Source: an uncultured Phycisphaerales bacterium (GTDB taxonomy: Bacteria > Planctomycetota > Phycisphaerae > Phycisphaerales > UBA1924). From it: DNA of 64,000 nt. Position 1 is the stretch's first letter; each line of letters opens with the position of its first letter. Below, piece after piece: positions 61,744-64,000 of this stretch. A program made the translations under genes and the position numbers. The notes under the pieces were generated by a model, which saw only the letters and a list, made by a program, of their open reading frames with translations, was not told the origin of the DNA and searched no databases. The stretch is taken from positions 1 to 64,000 of the forward strand of contig CALMPG010000051.1 of NCBI GenBank assembly GCA_937871915.1. Direction: 5' to 3'.

Positions 61744-63306
61744 CTATTTCAACTCCGCCAGCCCCGGAATGTCGAGTTCGACAAACACGCCGTCGATCCC
61801 GGCGCGTCGGCATTCCACCTCGCAGGCGATCATGTCGCTGTCCTTGGCGAGGAAGACCTCGGGTGCCACGGTGATCGCGGGCTTTCCGCCCTCATTCTTC
61901 AAGAGGCCGTTCGATCGCGAGATGATGGCGGGAGCATGGGATTTCCACGCCGCGGAGTCGATCCACACCCGGCCTTGCTTGACGGCGAGCAAAACGGCCG
62001 AGGGCTTGCCGACGAATGCTGGTCTGCGCGGTGGACGGAGAGTCCAGGTTGCAACGTCACTGGCGGGCAAGCCGCCGGTGCCACCCTTTGCGAGAACGAG
62101 CTCGGCGAATCGCGCGGCGACCTTCGCGGGCGGATCGGTTTTCTTGTATCCCTCGACGACCGCCGGCAGCGCCTTGCAGGCGGATTGCAGGATCTCCACC
62201 GCCCGGTCTTCGGTGTTGCCGCCGAGGCGGATGACCGCCGGGATGTTCAGGTTCATCTCCCAGAACGCCTTGGCGAGGCCGTAGGCCGACCAGAACTGCT
62301 CCTGGTTCGCCACGCCCGAGCCGGAGCCGAAGTACCCGATGAGCCCCGGCTGCGAGAGGATGATCCGGGCGGCGCGATAGACCTTGGCCGGCGACGGATT
62401 GCCCGAGGTGTCGCAGAAGTTCGCGATCGTGAACCCCTCGTTGGTGATCGCGTCCATGGACATCATCGAGCCGCCACCGCCCGCGCCGTGGAAGCCGATG
62501 AGGCCCTTGCTCCCCGGCGCGGCGGTCGTGTTCATCTGGGCGAAGAAGAACGTCCCGCGATGATCGTCCTGCTCGACCCGGTACGCGATGGTCTCGAGCG
62601 GGGTGGGGGGGTGGTCGAGCTCGCGGGCGATCTCGATGCCCAGATCGGGATGCCGGAACACGGCGTAGTCGTCGATCGTGACGCGGCAGTCCGCCGCCAT
62701 CACCCGCCCGTCCCTCGTCACGACCAGGGGATTGATCTCCACCGATCGGGCGTCGTTGCCCTTGGCCACCGCGAATACCCGAGACACCGCCTCGGCGACC
62801 GGGGCTCTCGTGCCGGCCGGGATCGGCATGGCCTGCACGGCCCGCTGGAGCGCGTCCCGGTCCGGCCCGGTGTGGACGTCGCACGGGATGCGGCTCACGG
62901 CCGCCGCGCGTTCCTCGATGCCGGTGCCCCCGCCGAACGCGAGCAAGATGACGGGTGCGCGGGCGGCGTCGTCCACCGACAGGGAGACGAAGATCTCGGA
63001 GGCGATGGCAACCCTCTCCTCGACGAGCACGTGCGTGACGGGGAACTGGCCGACGGTCATTCCGAGCATCCGGGCCGCGTGCTTTGCGGCGTCGTCGGGC
63101 GTTGAAGCGAACGCCACGCCGCCGATTCCCGCTCGCCCCGTCGTCCACGCCTGGATCTTCACGACCACTTCGGTGCACCCGGACCCGAGCAAATCGGTCG
63201 CGGCTTGCCTGGCCTCCGCGGCGGAGGTCGCGGGCGACCCTCGGGGCACGGCGATTGCGGCGCTGGCGAGGAGTCTCTTGCCCTGATACTCGTGGAGTCT
63301 GGCCAT
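61744..63306 (-). CDS. ATP-grasp CoA ligase, succinyl-CoA synthetase beta-like
   Basis: The 520-residue product starts MARLHEYQGKRLLASAAIAV and has the ATP-grasp features of SucC-type proteins (EVVVKIQAWTTGRAGIGGVA, VEERVAIASEIFVSLSVDDA, DARSVEINPLVV). It also contains the second half FCDTSGNPSPAKVYRAARII, YFGSGSGVANQEQFWSAYGL and LNIPAVIRLGGNTEDRAVEI, giving about 130 residues more than typical SucC (about 390). The partner alpha subunit (sucD) is not adjacent, which fits a single-gene or unusual acyl-CoA ligase. It may act on succinate, citrate or a related acid. Confidence 0.82.
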   Translation of the reverse strand: MARLHEYQGKRLLASAAIAVPRGSPATSAAEARQAATDLLGSGCTEVVVKIQAWTTGRAGIGGVAFASTPDDAAKHAARMLGMTVGQFPVTHVLVEERVAIASEIFVSLSVDDAARAPVILLAFGGGTGIEERAAAVSRIPCDVHTGPDRDALQRAVQAMPIPAGTRAPVAEAVSRVFAVAKGNDARSVEINPLVVTRDGRVMAADCRVTIDDYAVFRHPDLGIEIARELDHPPTPLETIAYRVEQDDHRGTFFFAQMNTTAAPGSKGLIGFHGAGGGGSMMSMDAITNEGFTIANFCDTSGNPSPAKVYRAARIILSQPGLIGYFGSGSGVANQEQFWSAYGLAKAFWEMNLNIPAVIRLGGNTEDRAVEILQSACKALPAVVEGYKKTDPPAKVAARFAELVLAKGGTGGLPASDVATWTLRPPRRPAFVGKPSAVLLAVKQGRVWIDSAAWKSHAPAIISRSNGLLKNEGGKPAITVAPEVFLAKDSDMIACEVECRRAGIDGVFVELDIPGLAELK

Positions 63307-63456
63307 GGGGGGGCCAAGTCTACCGGCGTTGTCTGCGCGGGGCCTGGGGACGGGACCGGGCGCGTGGCGGCAGAGCGCGCGAGGGCCGGCGCGGTGAGGC
63401 CGTTGCTGCGATCGACCGTGCCCGCGGTGATGGTCGGGCCTGGGGTAGACTCCGGC

Positions 63457-64000
63457 ATGCCCGAAGCGCCGTGCCAGCACAATGCCGAGTCGTCGGTCCA
63501 GAGGGTCCGGGTGGTGCGGTGGAGGGGCGCGGAGCGGACGGAAGCGGAGGATCGGCTCGCCCGGGAGGAGCCGCTGGAGATACGAGTCCGGGGCCGGGCC
63601 GTGGCGGTGACGATGCGCACGCCCGGCCCGCCCGAGCACGACGCGGAGCTGGCCGCGGGGTTCCTGCTGAGCGAGGGCGTGATACGGGAACGGGCGGACA
63701 TCGAGGCGATCGACGCGTGCGGGCGCAACGAGTGGGGCAACGTGCTCAACGTGCGGCTCGCGCCGCTGGTGCATGTGGACTTCGAGCGGCTCAGCCGCCA
63801 TGTGTTCGGGTCATCCTCGTGCGGGCTGTGCGGAAAAGCGTCGATCGGGTCCTTGCGGGTGGGGATCGATCCGATCGCGTCGGGCGTTGGGATCGGGGCA
63901 TTGGCGCTGGGGGAGATGCCGGCGCGACTTGGATTCGGGCAGCCGGCTTTCCGGCAGACGGGGGCGGTCCACGCCGCCGGCGTCTTCGACCCGGCGGGGA
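63457..64000 (+). CDS. fdhD: Formate dehydrogenase accessory sulfurtransferase FdhD (3' end cut off)
   Basis: From ATG 63457 the frame is open to the window end (181 residues). It shows EEPLEIRVRGRAVAVTMRTP, the conserved AAGFLLSEGVI, GRNEWGNVLNVRL and the active-site SSCGLCGKASI (CxxC), then FRQTGAVHAAGVFDPAG. FdhD carries sulfur from the cysteine desulfurase IscS to the molybdenum cofactor of formate dehydrogenase. No formate dehydrogenase gene is visible in this window. The gene continues past 64000. Confidence 0.95.
   Translation, partial: MPEAPCQHNAESSVQRVRVVRWRGAERTEAEDRLAREEPLEIRVRGRAVAVTMRTPGPPEHDAELAAGFLLSEGVIRERADIEAIDACGRNEWGNVLNVRLAPLVHVDFERLSRHVFGSSSCGLCGKASIGSLRVGIDPIASGVGIGALALGEMPARLGFGQPAFRQTGAVHAAGVFDPAG

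Overview
The window is a very GC-rich chromosomal segment that reads as a planctomycete, most likely class Phycisphaerae. This is inferred from gene content, not from a search. The evidence is an HpnH-type hopanoid radical SAM enzyme, a Rho factor with a long Gly/Arg-rich N-terminal extension, ECF sigma factors coupled to membrane proteins (one carrying a prepilin-like domain of planctomycete type), many large secreted or membrane helical-repeat proteins, and dense gene packing with ATGA or TGATG overlaps. Long G homopolymers are common, also inside genes. There is no rRNA, CRISPR array or complete insertion sequence. Two tRNA genes are present (Tyr-GTA, Leu-CAG).

Layout. 0.1-7.2 kb: three coupled secreted/membrane proteins of unknown function, then a free-standing tRNA-binding domain protein. 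7.2-9.9 kb (minus): ECF sigma factor, membrane anti-sigma candidate, and an exported Pro-rich protein broken by a frameshift in a poly-G tract. 10-11.9 kb: GHL10-type lipoprotein and a DUF4286 protein. 11.9-14.4 kb: an accessory island with an AIPR-family phage-defence gene of lower GC, lying between the C-terminal and N-terminal pieces of a single S23-like four-helix-bundle gene. 14.4-15.5 kb: hpnH. 15.9-17.8 kb: second ECF sigma factor with a fused regulator/prepilin-like partner. 18-24.1 kb: rpmI, rplT, M50 protease, phosphoglycerate mutase, a zinc-ribbon membrane protein, a methyltransferase and hpt. 24.1-27.6 kb: a PH-domain/dephospho-CoA kinase fusion and rho. 27.7-33.5 kb: membrane and secreted proteins and a DUF444 protein. 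33.6-37.5 kb (minus): a Gld-type ABC exporter. 37.7-43.8 kb: a GAF/receiver protein, tRNA-Tyr, an SLC12-like transporter, a minisatellite and a small FN3-like protein. 43.9-48.9 kb: guaA, a HEAT lipoprotein, an RsbW-like/STAS pair, an MlaE permease and a UbiA prenyltransferase. 49.1-53.1 kb: ribH-nusB-ftsY, a VapBC-like pair and a sarcosine-oxidase-like protein. 53.0-59.6 kb: guanine deaminase, an HU-like protein, birA, an acyl-CoA carboxylase beta chain and a second ABC exporter. 59.9-64 kb: recA with a clear promoter, a VOC protein, tRNA-Leu, an ATP-grasp CoA ligase and a partial fdhD.

Functionally most of the window is housekeeping: translation, transcription termination, recombination, purine salvage and synthesis, riboflavin, CoA, biotin transfer to carboxylases, and membrane lipids. 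Regulatory modules and exporters are interspersed. The clearest accessory element is the AIPR island at 11.9-14.3 kb. The most unusual architectures are the PH-CoaE fusion, the sigma partner with a duplicated N-terminal module, and the in-register 21-bp array containing a 30-bp inverted repeat.
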